Below are positions 25,273 through 33,610 of a stretch of 64,000 nucleotides of DNA, one piece after another; the stretch's first letter is position 1, and each line of letters opens with the position of its first letter. This DNA comes from Sinomonas atrocyanea (GTDB lineage: Bacteria; Actinomycetota; Actinomycetes; Actinomycetales; Micrococcaceae), in NCBI RefSeq assembly GCF_030811715.1, contig NZ_JAUSRH010000009.1, positions 62,001-126,000 of the forward strand, written 5' to 3'. The notes under the pieces were generated by a model that was not told the origin of the DNA, made no database searches, and was given only the letters and a program-made list of their open reading frames with translations. The position numbers were made by a program, and so were the translations under genes.

Positions 25273-27002
25273 CGCACGCCGCCCTCGATGAGCCCACGCT
25301 CGATCCCGCGTGCGGCGGCGAGGGCCGCGATGTCACGTCCGGCCCGGTAGCCGAACACGAGGGCCGCGCCGATGTGCGAGCCGTAGCCCGGGTAGCCGCC
25401 GCCGAACACGCTGCGGGCGGCCGCGCCCACGGCGAGGAGGCCGGGGATCGGCGTCCCTTCCTCCGTGATGACCACGTTGTCGGAGTCGACGGCGATGCCG
25501 GCGAAGGTGCCCAGATCGCCCATCTGGATCTTGGCCGCGTAGTACGGCCCCTTGTCGAGGGGTGCAAGGTTCGGGTTGGGCCTGTGCTCCATGTCCCCGC
25601 GGAAGTGGTTGTACTCGGTGGAGCCTCGCCCGAACTGCGGGTCCTCGCCGGCCCGCGCGCCCGCGTTGAACTCGGCGACCGTCTGCTTCAGCCCCTCGGC
25701 GTCGACGCCGAGCTTGCCCGCGAGCTCCTCCAGCGTCCGTCCCTTGACCAGGTACCCCATCCTGTAGAAGTAGCCGCGGGGCATGGGCCACGGCTTGGCG
25801 TAGCCGATCCCGTACTTGTGCATGGACGTCGCGTCGCCGATGACGTAGCCGAACGTCTGCTCCTCGCCGGCGCTGTGGGCGATCATCTGCCCGCCGAAGT
25901 CGTGGTAGCTCAGAGCCTCGTTGCCGAATCGCTTCCCGTGGCGGTCCACGGCGATGAGCCCGGGCAGCCCGATGGCCCGCAGGTGCGGGAAGAGGCGTTG
26001 GCGCCCGTCGCGGAACCGGAAGACGGTCACCGGCGCCCACGAGCCGACCGAGGAGACCCTGTCATCGATGTGGCCGCCGGCAGCGAGTGCCATCGCAGCG
26101 GCGTCGCCGCCGTGGCCCACGGTCGGGGTGAAGTGGTTGGTGCCCGCCGGGTCGTGCGGGAAGTACCGCTTGCGCAGCTCGGTGCTGCCCGAGAAGCCGC
26201 CCGCAGCCAGGATGACGCCGAGCTTCGCCTCGACGTGCACGGGGTGCTCGCCGCCGAGCACCGCTCCGGTGACGGCGCCGTCGTCGCCCCTGGTGAGCGA
26301 GACGACGGGGGAGGACTTCCACATCCGCACGCCGGCGTCGTAGGCGCTCTTGACCATGAGGGTCATGAGGGCGTTGCCGTTCGAGCGCAGCACGGGCCGG
26401 CGGTAGCGGGCGGCGTCGAACCAGGTGCGCAGGAGCTTCTTGGCGACGTAGACGAAGGACTTCACGGACTGGTTGACGTGGAAGAACTCGTTGATGTCCG
26501 GACCCACCTGCGGCATGTACCCGAACACCGTGTAGGAGGACATGTACGGCTGCATGAGCAGGCGCTTGTCGCCGAGAATGCGCGCGTCGGTGTCCTTCGG
26601 GAGGATCGCTCGGCCTCCGAGACGCGCCCCCGGCAGGTCCATCTGGTAGTCGGGGGCCTTCTCGGGGTAGACGAACTCGACCGCGGTCTGGCGCTCGAAG
26701 AAGTCCAGCGCCTCGGGAACGGTGTCCAGGAACTGGGCCACGCCGTCGGCATTGTAGGTGCTGGGGGCGAGGTTCTGGAGGTAGGTCTCGACCTCTTCGC
26801 GGCTGTCCCCGGCGGCCGCGCCGGCGCGGTTGCCGGGGACCCAGGCCCAGCCGGCGGAAATGGCGGTGGTCCCTCCGAAGTACTTCTCCTTCTCGGCGAC
26901 GATCACGCTCAGGCCCTGGCTGGCCGCCTTGAGCGCTGCCGCCATGCCGGCGGCGCCGGATCCGACGACGAGGACGTCGCACGCTGCTGTCTTCTGTCCC
27001 AT
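25269..27002 (-). CDS. FAD-dependent oxidoreductase (KstD/fumarate-reductase family), second copy of the cluster
   Basis: The 577-residue protein has the FAD-binding GSGAAGMAAALKAA motif (about residues 14-27), the family stretch KYFGGTTAISAGWAWVPGN, and near the end PGLLAVGAAARSVFGGGYPGYG, as in 3-ketosteroid delta1-dehydrogenases and flavin fumarate/urocanate reductases. No signal peptide or heme motif is seen, so it is probably cytosolic. It may desaturate a ring ketone or reduce an enoate. It shares the family with the gene at 28716, implying two redox steps on related intermediates. The AAGGAG ribosome site stands 12 nt before ATG 27002. Confidence 0.82.
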   Translation of the reverse strand: MGQKTAACDVLVVGSGAAGMAAALKAASQGLSVIVAEKEKYFGGTTAISAGWAWVPGNRAGAAAGDSREEVETYLQNLAPSTYNADGVAQFLDTVPEALDFFERQTAVEFVYPEKAPDYQMDLPGARLGGRAILPKDTDARILGDKRLLMQPYMSSYTVFGYMPQVGPDINEFFHVNQSVKSFVYVAKKLLRTWFDAARYRRPVLRSNGNALMTLMVKSAYDAGVRMWKSSPVVSLTRGDDGAVTGAVLGGEHPVHVEAKLGVILAAGGFSGSTELRKRYFPHDPAGTNHFTPTVGHGGDAAAMALAAGGHIDDRVSSVGSWAPVTVFRFRDGRQRLFPHLRAIGLPGLIAVDRHGKRFGNEALSYHDFGGQMIAHSAGEEQTFGYVIGDATSMHKYGIGYAKPWPMPRGYFYRMGYLVKGRTLEELAGKLGVDAEGLKQTVAEFNAGARAGEDPQFGRGSTEYNHFRGDMEHRPNPNLAPLDKGPYYAAKIQMGDLGTFAGIAVDSDNVVITEEGTPIPGLLAVGAAARSVFGGGYPGYGSHIGAALVFGYRAGRDIAALAAARGIERGLIEGGVR

Positions 27003-27022
27003 GCGGTTCGGAATCTCCTTGA

Positions 27023-28417
27023 TCACTTCGTGGGAGCCGGATGGCCCGAGACGGCCTTGAGGTACGGCCCGCCGAGCTCGTCGACGGGGGTGTGCGCGGT
27101 CTCGCGCGAGCTCGCGGTGGCGATCACCGCGGCGAGGGCGCACGCCGTCCCGAACACGGCCACGGGCACCCACCCTGCGGGTCCGGCGGTCATGAGCAGG
27201 CCGCCGATCATGGGCCCGAAGCCGGCGACGAGGAGGCCGAGCTGGTTGCCCAGCGCCATGCCGGAGTAGCGGACGGGTGCCGCGAAGAGCTCGGCGAAGA
27301 AGCCCGGCCACACGCCGTTGAACCCGGAGTAGAGCACCGTCATGAACACGAAGCTGGCGGCGGCAACGACGACGAGGTTGCCCGTGCCGAGGGCCCAGAA
27401 GTAGGCGAACAGCGCGCCCGAGCAGCCGATCATCGCGATGAGGAGCAGCGGCTTGCGGCCCACCCGGTCGGAGAGGGCGGCAACGGGGGGCATCACGAGC
27501 ATCGAGAGGCCGATGGCCACGGCGTTGATGGTGAGGATGGCGCCCTTGTCGAGGCCGCCGTGGGCGGTCGCGTAGGAGAGCCCGAAGACGGTGAAGATGG
27601 TCTGCATGACGGAGAAGATCGACATGAACAGGACCCGGACCACGTCCCCTGCCTGATAGCGGAGCACCTGGCCGAGGGGGAGCTTGCGCACCTCGCCCTC
27701 AGCGCGGGCCTCCTTGAAGACCGGTGTCTCCTCGAGGTGGGTCCGCACCCAGTAGGCGATCGCGAGGACGGCCGCGGAGCACCAGAAGGGGACCCGCCAG
27801 CCCCAGGTCATGAGGTCCTCCTTCGGCAGGGCCGTGATCGGGACGAACACGACGGTGGCGAGGACCATGCCGGACGCATAGCCCGCCATGACGAACGAGG
27901 TGAAGAAGCCGCGCTTCCCCTCAGGCGAGTGCTCGAGGGTCAGGGTCGAGGCGCCCGCTGATTCGGCGCCGGCCGAGAAGCCCTGCAGGAGCCGGCCGAG
28001 CGTGAGCAGCACGGGTGCGAGCAGGCCGACGGAGGAGTAGGTGGGGAGGAAGCCGATCCCCAAGGAGGCCAGCCCCATGAGCGTGAGCGTCATGAGGAGC
28101 ACGTTCCGGCGTCCGAGGCGGTCGCCGAAGTGGCCCATGACCATCCCGCCCAGCGGGCGGGCGACGTACGCGACCCCGAAGGTTGCGAAGGCGGCCACGA
28201 GGCCCGCGGTCGGATTGTCCGCTGGGAAGAAGAGCGCCGGGAACACCAGCGCTGCGGCGGTGCCGTAGATGAAGAAGTCGTAGTACTCCAGAGTGGAGCC
28301 GAGGAACGACGCGAGGGCCGCTTTCTTCGGCGTCTTGCGGTGGGCGCCCGGGCTCTGGGAGGAGGCCGCGGACGACGGCGTGTGGCCGGCGTGGGCTGGG
28401 CGAGCGGCAGTGCTCAT
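27023..28417 (-). CDS. MHS-family MFS transporter of the catabolic cluster
   Basis: The 464-residue protein has a 35-residue Ser/Ala/His-rich N-terminal tail, then about 12 membrane helices with the MHS motifs FLGSTLEYYDFFIYG, RPLGGMVMGHFGDRLGRR and GRLLQGFSAGAESAG. Members import organic acids (shikimate, alpha-ketoglutarate, aromatic acids) with protons. Its start overlaps the Dabb gene by 4 nt (ATGA). Its presence suggests the cluster's substrate is a charged carboxylate that must be imported. Confidence 0.87.
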   Translation of the reverse strand: MSTAARPAHAGHTPSSAASSQSPGAHRKTPKKAALASFLGSTLEYYDFFIYGTAAALVFPALFFPADNPTAGLVAAFATFGVAYVARPLGGMVMGHFGDRLGRRNVLLMTLTLMGLASLGIGFLPTYSSVGLLAPVLLTLGRLLQGFSAGAESAGASTLTLEHSPEGKRGFFTSFVMAGYASGMVLATVVFVPITALPKEDLMTWGWRVPFWCSAAVLAIAYWVRTHLEETPVFKEARAEGEVRKLPLGQVLRYQAGDVVRVLFMSIFSVMQTIFTVFGLSYATAHGGLDKGAILTINAVAIGLSMLVMPPVAALSDRVGRKPLLLIAMIGCSGALFAYFWALGTGNLVVVAAASFVFMTVLYSGFNGVWPGFFAELFAAPVRYSGMALGNQLGLLVAGFGPMIGGLLMTAGPAGWVPVAVFGTACALAAVIATASSRETAHTPVDELGGPYLKAVSGHPAPTK

Positions 28418-28719
28418 GGGGTGTCCTTGGTGATCTCGAAGTCGACGGAGATGATCTGCTCGCTGTTCGGGAAGGAGTACTCCTTCAGCGGTTCGTGCAG
28501 GGGATGGGTGTTGTACACCTCGATGTCGGCGACGGACTCGAAGTCCGCGACGATCGCGTAGTCGAAGGCCCGCCCCGAGCGGATGACGTCGGGCCCGTGG
28601 GTGAGGGCGATCAGGCCCGGGATCTTGCCGCGCATGCGGTCCAGGCCAGCGGTCCAGGCGTTGCGCTCCTCGGTGGGAAAGCCGGGCTTGAATTTGAAGA
28701 GGACGGCGTGGCGGATCAT
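28414..28719 (-). CDS. Dabb-family (stress-responsive alpha/beta barrel) protein
   Basis: The 101-residue protein is a single Dabb domain: it starts MIRHAVLFKFKPG and has the conserved HGPDV, DYAIVADFES and YNTHPLHEPL stretches. Dabb proteins are dimeric ferredoxin-like barrels; plant olivetolic acid cyclase is one, and bacterial members sit in catabolic operons with mostly unknown roles. It is coupled on both sides by 4-nt overlaps. A role as an isomerase, cyclase or hydrolase on a cluster intermediate is inference. Confidence 0.85.
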   Translation of the reverse strand: MIRHAVLFKFKPGFPTEERNAWTAGLDRMRGKIPGLIALTHGPDVIRSGRAFDYAIVADFESVADIEVYNTHPLHEPLKEYSFPNSEQIISVDFEITKDTP

Positions 28720-30398
28720 CGGGCGGCCTCCGCCCCGGCCAGCGCGGCCTCGTAGGCCGCCGGCTGCCCGGCGATCGTGCGGCCCGCGAGGTAGCCCATG
28801 GTCATGAGCGGACCGAGCGTTGCTCCGGCGCCGGGGTACCCGGCGGCGTAGGCGCTCTCGGTGGCGTTGCCCACGGCGTACAGCCCCGGGATCGGGGCTC
28901 CGTCGACGTCGAGGACGCGCGCGGAGCCGTCGGTTGCGATGCCGCCGTTGGTGCCGAACGCCCCGTTGACCACCTCCATGGCGTAGAACGGGCCGCGTTC
29001 GAGGGGTGCGAGGGACGGGTTGGGCCACGTGTTCCCGCCGTCTCCCCAGTACCGGTCGTACGCCGTCTCGCCGCGGTGGAAGTCGGGGTCCTCGCCCTTG
29101 CTGGCGAACGCGTTGAACCGCTCGACCGTCGCGACCAGGTTTCCGGCCGGCACCCCGATGGTGCCCGCGAGCTCTGCCAGGGTGGCGCCCTCGGCGAGGT
29201 ACTGGGGGGTGGGTTCGCCGGCGCGGTGGGAGAGGATCCCGTAGCGCTCGAGGTAGGCCTCGTCGAACACCACGTAGGCGGGGGTGTTGAGGGTGGTGTT
29301 GTTGGGGGAGTCCCACGACTGGAGGCACCGGGCCAGGTCGTTGTAGTTCTGGGACTCGTTGGCGAAGCGCTTTCCGTGGCGGTTGACCATGATCGAGCCG
29401 GGCCCCTGGCGCTCGAAGCGCAGGAGCGTGCCGATCGGCTTCCCATCGCGGGTGTCGCCCGTGATGGACATGGGCGCCCACCACGCCTCGCGCGTGCCCC
29501 GGGTCTGGGCCCCGATGCGCTGGGCCATGCGCAGGCCGTCGCCCTCGTTGGTGGGTGGGGAGCACATCGTGTAGAGGCGGCTGGCGAGCATCGAGTCGGC
29601 CAGGGACCGATCCCACTCGAAGCCGCCGGTGCCGATCACCACCGCCTCTCTGGCGGCGATCTCCTCCCCGGTGGCCAGCACCACTCCGGTGACCCGGCCG
29701 GCGTCGTGCGCCGGACCGTCGTCGCGGAGCAGGCGCTCACCGCGGGCCTCGACCGCCACGTGCGCACCTTCACGCACCGCGGCGGCGAGGAGCATCGCCA
29801 CGAGGGCGCGGCCCTTGGCGACGAGGCCGGACTCGGCCCGGGCGCCGAGCTCGTCCCAGGGGAACCGGGTGAACGCGCCCCAGTCCTCGTACTCCTGCAT
29901 GGTGAACGGGGCCCGGCCGTCGGAGCGGACGTGCTCGCCCAGGTCGCCCAGGAGCTCGACGATGTTGGCCAGCTGTGGCTCGATGGTCCGGCCGCCGTCG
30001 ACGGAGCCGGGGAGGTCCTGCCGATAGTCGGGGAAGTTGTCGAGGTAGAGGAACCTCACGCCGAGCTCCCGCTCGACGAAGCTGAGCATCGTATCGCCGT
30101 GTGTCACGGCGGCGGCCAGGAGCTCCTCGCGGCCGCGGCCCCGGGAGACGGCGCGGACGTAGTCGAGCGCCGTGTCCGTCGAGTCTTCGAAGCCCGCCTC
30201 GCGGGCGTGGTGATTCGCGGCGATCCAGAGCATTCCGCCGGAGACGGCGCTCGTGCCGCCGAGCAGCGAAGCCTTCTCGAGGACGACGACGGACTTGCCC
30301 GCGCGCGCCGCCGTGGCTGCTGCGGTGAGCGCTCCCGCACCCGAGCCGAGCACGACGACGTCGTACGCGGCCTGCGGTCTGCCGGTGAGGTACTTCAT
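28716..30398 (-). CDS. FAD-dependent oxidoreductase (KstD/fumarate-reductase family), first gene of the cluster
   Basis: The 560-residue protein has the FAD motif VLGSGAGALTAAATAARAG (about residues 16-34), LLGGTSAVSGGMLWIAAN and, near the C-terminus, PIPGLYAVGNATESAYAAGYP. This is the 3-ketosteroid dehydrogenase/flavin reductase family. A short insertion, GPAHDAG (about residues 226-232), is coded by a copy of repeat family A. AAGGAG precedes ATG 30398, and this ribosome site lies in one arm of an inverted repeat (30400-30444). The operon continues with Dabb, MHS transporter, a second flavoprotein and two SDRs. Confidence 0.82.
   Translation of the reverse strand: MKYLTGRPQAAYDVVVLGSGAGALTAAATAARAGKSVVVLEKASLLGGTSAVSGGMLWIAANHHAREAGFEDSTDTALDYVRAVSRGRGREELLAAAVTHGDTMLSFVERELGVRFLYLDNFPDYRQDLPGSVDGGRTIEPQLANIVELLGDLGEHVRSDGRAPFTMQEYEDWGAFTRFPWDELGARAESGLVAKGRALVAMLLAAAVREGAHVAVEARGERLLRDDGPAHDAGRVTGVVLATGEEIAAREAVVIGTGGFEWDRSLADSMLASRLYTMCSPPTNEGDGLRMAQRIGAQTRGTREAWWAPMSITGDTRDGKPIGTLLRFERQGPGSIMVNRHGKRFANESQNYNDLARCLQSWDSPNNTTLNTPAYVVFDEAYLERYGILSHRAGEPTPQYLAEGATLAELAGTIGVPAGNLVATVERFNAFASKGEDPDFHRGETAYDRYWGDGGNTWPNPSLAPLERGPFYAMEVVNGAFGTNGGIATDGSARVLDVDGAPIPGLYAVGNATESAYAAGYPGAGATLGPLMTMGYLAGRTIAGQPAAYEAALAGAEAAR
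29696..29717. repeat. Family A copy inside the first flavoprotein gene
   Basis: GGCCGGCGTCGTGCGCCGGA followed by CC looks like the extended family A string with a short deletion. On the coding (minus) strand it reads GPAHDAG, between two regular beta-strand segments of the flavoprotein. Confidence 0.5.
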
Positions 30399-30399
30399 G

Positions 30400-30444
30400 G
30401 GGACTCTCCTTCGAGCCGGTGAACTGGCTACTCACGAGAGTCCC
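30400..30444 (-). promoter_or_regulatory. Inverted repeat enclosing the ribosome site of the cluster's first gene
   Basis: GGGACTCTC (30400-30408) and GAGAGTCCC (30436-30444) are exact complements separated by 27 nt. In the minus-strand transcript the 3' arm is GAGAGTCCC, directly after AAG of the AAGGAG ribosome site and 1 nt before the ATG. Pairing would hide the ribosome site, so translation of the first flavoprotein may be controlled by this leader. Confidence 0.55.
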
Positions 30445-30470
30445 TGCGGACGATGTATTGCACATCACAC

Positions 30471-30489
30471 CTTCCCGATGATCGGGAAG
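30471..30489. promoter_or_regulatory. Perfect 19-bp palindrome, candidate IclR operator
   Basis: CTTCCCGAT-G-ATCGGGAAG has 9-bp arms around a single base, too tight for a hairpin terminator but right for a protein dimer. It lies between the IclR gene and the flavoprotein operon, about 75 nt before the operon's first ATG. A second imperfect site, GATGT-ATTGC-ACATC (30452-30466), is adjacent. Confidence 0.65.
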
Positions 30490-30501
30490 CCGTGCTGTTC
30501 G

Positions 30502-31284
30502 TCAGAGGCTGCGACGGATGGCGTCCCGGAGCGTGCCGTCCCAGCCGAGCGCGCGCGAGATGCCCCGCGCAGCCGTCTGGAGCGCGGTGATCGACGCCTG
30601 CACCGGACCGCCCTCGCGGGGGATCACGACGCTCAGGCCGGCGATGGCCGTCCCGTCCGCGGCGAAGACCGGCACGGCGACGCCCGTCGACTCGGGAACG
30701 ATGGTCCCGGGCATGACGCAGAACCCGGAATGACGGATCTCCGCGAGCATCCGCCGCAGCTCGTCCGGGTCCGTGACGGTGGTGTTCGTGAGCTTCGGCA
30801 GGCGGCGCCGGAGGAACGTCTCCTGCGCCTCAGCCGGACCGAATGCCGTGAGGACGAGGCCCGTGGACGTGGCGTGGATCGGCAGGCGCCCTGCGACGCG
30901 CGTGATGTTGATGGTGGAGGTGTTCGAACCGAGGCGTTCGATGTAGAGCACATCCTGCTGGTCGATCACGCCGAGGGTCGTGTGGTGCCCCACGACGGCT
31001 TGGACGTCTTCCATGAACGGCAGGGCAGCCTCCCGGAGGCCCAGGACCTTGGAACCGCGGGAAACGAGCTCCCACAGCCGCGTCCCGAGGCGCAGCCGTT
31101 GGCCGTCCCGGTCCAGCAGGGATTCGGCGAGCAGCTCATCGACGATCCGGTACGCCGTGCTGCTCGGCAACCCCGCCCTGCGGGCGAGCTCGGCAGCACT
31201 CAGCGTCGGGTGCTCGCCGTCGAAGGCGGCGATGATGCGCACCAGACGGTGGACCATCGAGTCACCGGACGCGGAGTTGGCCAT
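30502..31284 (-). CDS. IclR-family transcriptional regulator
   Basis: The 260-residue protein has an N-terminal winged helix (about residues 10-65: LVRIIAAFDGEHPTLSAAEL and LPSSTAYRIVDELLAE) and the IclR effector domain (about 75-250) with HATSTGLVLTAF and the conserved GFCVMPGTIVPESTGVAVPV stretch. IclR proteins control catabolic operons in response to aromatic acids, glyoxylate or related acids. It is encoded directly upstream of the flavoprotein-SDR cluster in the same direction, with the palindrome at 30471 in the 103-nt gap, so it most likely controls that cluster. Confidence 0.88.
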   Translation of the reverse strand: MANSASGDSMVHRLVRIIAAFDGEHPTLSAAELARRAGLPSSTAYRIVDELLAESLLDRDGQRLRLGTRLWELVSRGSKVLGLREAALPFMEDVQAVVGHHTTLGVIDQQDVLYIERLGSNTSTINITRVAGRLPIHATSTGLVLTAFGPAEAQETFLRRRLPKLTNTTVTDPDELRRMLAEIRHSGFCVMPGTIVPESTGVAVPVFAADGTAIAGLSVVIPREGGPVQASITALQTAARGISRALGWDGTLRDAIRRSL

Positions 31285-31309
31285 GGTGCTCCAGAGCGCG
31301 GGCGCCCGC

Positions 31310-31756
31310 TCAGTAGTCCCGCGCGGTGGTCTCCTCGGGCTCTGCGCCGAGCTGGAAGTGGCGGCCCTCGATCGAGGTGGGCGCGATCTCCACGTACACG
31401 CTCTTGGAGGTGGGAAGCCACGTCTCGATGTTCACGGCCTCGGCCTCTGCGATCTCGTGGGAGTGCTCGAGCACGCGGGCAGTGCCCTTGATGACCACGC
31501 TCCACGCCTCGTCCTGCATGATGCCGTCCGCCTCGAAGGCGACCTGGGGGTGGATGGTCAGCTCTGCGAGCTTGGTGCCGGGAGTCGTCTTGAGGTACAG
31601 CTTGCCGCCCGAGGACCTGAAGTTGATCGGGACGATGTCCAGCTCGCCCGCGGCCGCCGTGGCGAGGCGGCCATGGCGGGCACTGTCGAGGAGCTCCCAG
31701 CTCTCCGCATCCGTCAGGACGCGGATCGGCTCATCATCGTGGTGGTCGAACAGCAT
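31310..31756 (-). CDS. Pyridoxamine 5'-phosphate oxidase-like (split-barrel FMN) protein
   Basis: The 148-residue protein has the split-barrel features of the PNPOx-like family: LDSARHGRLATAAAGELDIVPINF near the N-terminus, then VAFEADGIMQDEAWSVVIKGTAR. Such small actinobacterial members bind FMN, F420 or heme and have diverse redox roles. It lies 25 nt upstream of the IclR gene on the same strand and may be co-transcribed with it. Whether it belongs functionally to the cluster is unclear. Confidence 0.78.
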   Translation of the reverse strand: MLFDHHDDEPIRVLTDAESWELLDSARHGRLATAAAGELDIVPINFRSSGGKLYLKTTPGTKLAELTIHPQVAFEADGIMQDEAWSVVIKGTARVLEHSHEIAEAEAVNIETWLPTSKSVYVEIAPTSIEGRHFQLGAEPEETTARDY

Positions 31757-32070
31757 GGCGTTCCCTCTTCCCCCGGCCGGCCGGCCGGACACCGTCGCTT
31801 GATCGAGCGGGCCACCTCCCCGAAAGCGGTCGGACGGGGGGCCCTGCATCCATCGGGAGCTGACTCCATCCTAGCCACGCACTCCGCCAGCCGGGACGAG
31901 CGCCGTAACCGCGATTAAACGCAGGCGTCACCCTCGCGCAAGATCGCTTTCCTAGGCTTGAACCAGGCCGCGGGGACGGCGTCGGCGGGGCACGGAGCGC
32001 CCCGGACGCCGCCCGCGGCAGGAACACACTTCCGCCGCGACGGCGGAGGCGGTGTGGTAGACACGAAAAG
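31757..32070. other. 314-nt divergent spacer with one hairpin
   Basis: The gap between the PNPOx-like gene and the thioesterase contains the promoters of both. A hairpin with GGCGTC and CGGGGC on the left and GCCCCG and GACGCC on the right spans 31978-32010, 60 nt before the thioesterase start; it may be a leader structure. No gene was found. Confidence 0.45.
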
Positions 32071-32535
32071 GTGAGCAGCGAGCGGCTTCGCGTCATGGTC
32101 CCCATGCGCTGGGGGGACATGGACGCCTACGGGCACATCAACAACGTCCAGATCGTCCGCATGCTCGAGGAGGCTCGCGTGGCCGCCTTCGGGCCCCCCG
32201 GGGGCACGGGAGCGGCAGGCATCGAGCCGCTCGTGCCGCTGTTCTCGGCGGTCCCGGACGGGACGCTCGCGCTCGTCGTCGAGCACCGGGTCCGGTACGT
32301 GCGCCCGCTCGACTACCGCAACGTCCCCGCCCAGGTGGACGTGTGGGTGAGCGGCCTCAAGGCCGCCGCGCTGACCCTCGACTACCTCGTGCACGACCCC
32401 GTCGACGGCCACGAATGCGTGCGGGCGACGACGCAGATCGCCTTCGTGGAGGAGTCCACCGGCCGCCTCATGCGGCTCACGGATGACCAGCGCCGCCGCC
32501 TCGAGCCCTACGTGGGAGCCGGACTCTTCGCCTAG
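32071..32535 (+). CDS. Acyl-CoA thioesterase, 4HBT hotdog family
   Basis: The 154-residue protein has the hotdog-fold catalytic stretch MRWGDMDAYGHINNVQIVR (about residues 12-30; the Asp in GDMDAYGH is the usual catalytic residue) as in 4-hydroxybenzoyl-CoA thioesterases and YbgC. It hydrolyses acyl-CoA thioesters; chain specificity cannot be told. GTG 32071 is chosen because the preceding residues MSSERLRV match the family's usual lead into the first strand; ATG 32095 is the alternative. Confidence 0.8.
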   Translation: MSSERLRVMVPMRWGDMDAYGHINNVQIVRMLEEARVAAFGPPGGTGAAGIEPLVPLFSAVPDGTLALVVEHRVRYVRPLDYRNVPAQVDVWVSGLKAAALTLDYLVHDPVDGHECVRATTQIAFVEESTGRLMRLTDDQRRRLEPYVGAGLFA

Positions 32536-32691
32536 GCGCACTCCATCGCAGAGGGCGTGGCGGCGCGCAAAGGAATCCCGCGCGCCGTGGCGCATGGGCC
32601 TTGCGCGGCCGGCATGGAATACTCATCGCGGCGCGCTTTGATGTCCTAGCGAGGGGTTGGGACAGCGCAGCCTGAATCCAGGGGGGATTCC

Positions 32692-33561
32692 ATGACTCAT
32701 CCTCAGTCGCCCGAGCAGCCGTCGGCCCCGGGCCCGCACCCGCAGACCGGATCCGCACCGTTCGGCAAGCCGGGGCAGGCCACCGCTGAGGGCCAGCCCT
32801 ACCCGCAGCCGAACGCGCAGCAGGGCCAGCCGTACGGGCAGCAGGGCCAGCCCTACCCGCAGCAGGGCCAGCCGTACCCGCCGCAGGGCCAGCCGTACCC
32901 GCCGCAGGGGCAGCCGTACCCGCCGCAGGGGCAGCCGTACCCGCCGCAGGGGCAGCCCACCGGTCCGTTCGGCCCGCAACCGAACAAGACGCTGGCGATC
33001 ATCTCGATCGTGGCGGGCGGCCTCGCCGTCCTGTTCGGCCTCCTTCCGGTCATCGCGTGGCCGCTGGCGGCGGGCGCGATCGTGTGCGGCATCATCGCGC
33101 TCGTGAAGAAGCTCGGAGGCAAGGGCCTCTCGATCGCCGGCATCATCCTCGGCGCGGTGGGGGCGATCATCGCCCTGATCACCTTCATCGTCGCGATGGC
33201 CTTCGTGTCCTCTGTGGAGAAGACGTCCGGGAAGAGCCTCGGCGAGCTCCAGTCCTCGCTCGCCTCGGCGAGCGCCGCCGCCAACGCGGAGCACACGGTG
33301 CAGTACAAGGTCACCACCAACGGCAAGGCCAAGGTCAGCTACTCGGATGCTGCAGGCAACAGCGACGAGGACATCACCGCCCCGTGGACCAAGGACTTCA
33401 AGGACAGCGGTTTCGTGCTCGCGAACGTGTCGGTGATGGCCGACGGCAACGCCGACACCGCCCAGGTCACGTGCGAGATCCTCATCGACGGCAAGACCGT
33501 GTCGAAGAAGAGCGACACCGGGGCGTACGCGTCCGCCTACTGCTCCGGCAGCACCCGCTGA
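32692..33561 (+). CDS. Membrane protein with Gln/Pro/Tyr repeats and a DUF4190-like segment
   Basis: The 289-residue protein begins with a disordered Pro/Gln/Gly/Tyr region in which QGQPYP(P/Q) recurs seven times (residues about 43-88, a 21-bp DNA repeat). Two membrane helices follow (about 102-125 and 138-165, IAGIILGAVGAIIALITFIV), the DUF4190-like hairpin, then an extracytoplasmic domain of about 115 residues with a Cys pair (CEILID...YCSG) like MmpS or DUF4333-type domains. Function unknown; such proteins are common in Actinobacteria. The GGGGGG ribosome site lies in a small stem (GAATCC/GGATTC, 32674-32690). Confidence 0.78.
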   Translation: MTHPQSPEQPSAPGPHPQTGSAPFGKPGQATAEGQPYPQPNAQQGQPYGQQGQPYPQQGQPYPPQGQPYPPQGQPYPPQGQPYPPQGQPTGPFGPQPNKTLAIISIVAGGLAVLFGLLPVIAWPLAAGAIVCGIIALVKKLGGKGLSIAGIILGAVGAIIALITFIVAMAFVSSVEKTSGKSLGELQSSLASASAAANAEHTVQYKVTTNGKAKVSYSDAAGNSDEDITAPWTKDFKDSGFVLANVSVMADGNADTAQVTCEILIDGKTVSKKSDTGAYASAYCSGSTR

Positions 33562-33566
33562 CCGCA

Positions 33567-33608
33567 GGCGCTGCCCGCCCGCACGCTGTCCGGCGGGCGG
33601 GCAGCGCC
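33567..33608 (+). terminator. Strong hairpin after the DUF4190-like gene
   Basis: GGCGCTGCCCGCCCG (33567-33581) and its exact complement (33594-33608) with a 12-nt loop, 5 nt after the stop. No T-tract, as usual in high-GC genomes. A TAGACT -10-like box (33613-33618) for the next gene follows at once. Confidence 0.85.
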
Positions 33609-33610
33609 CC

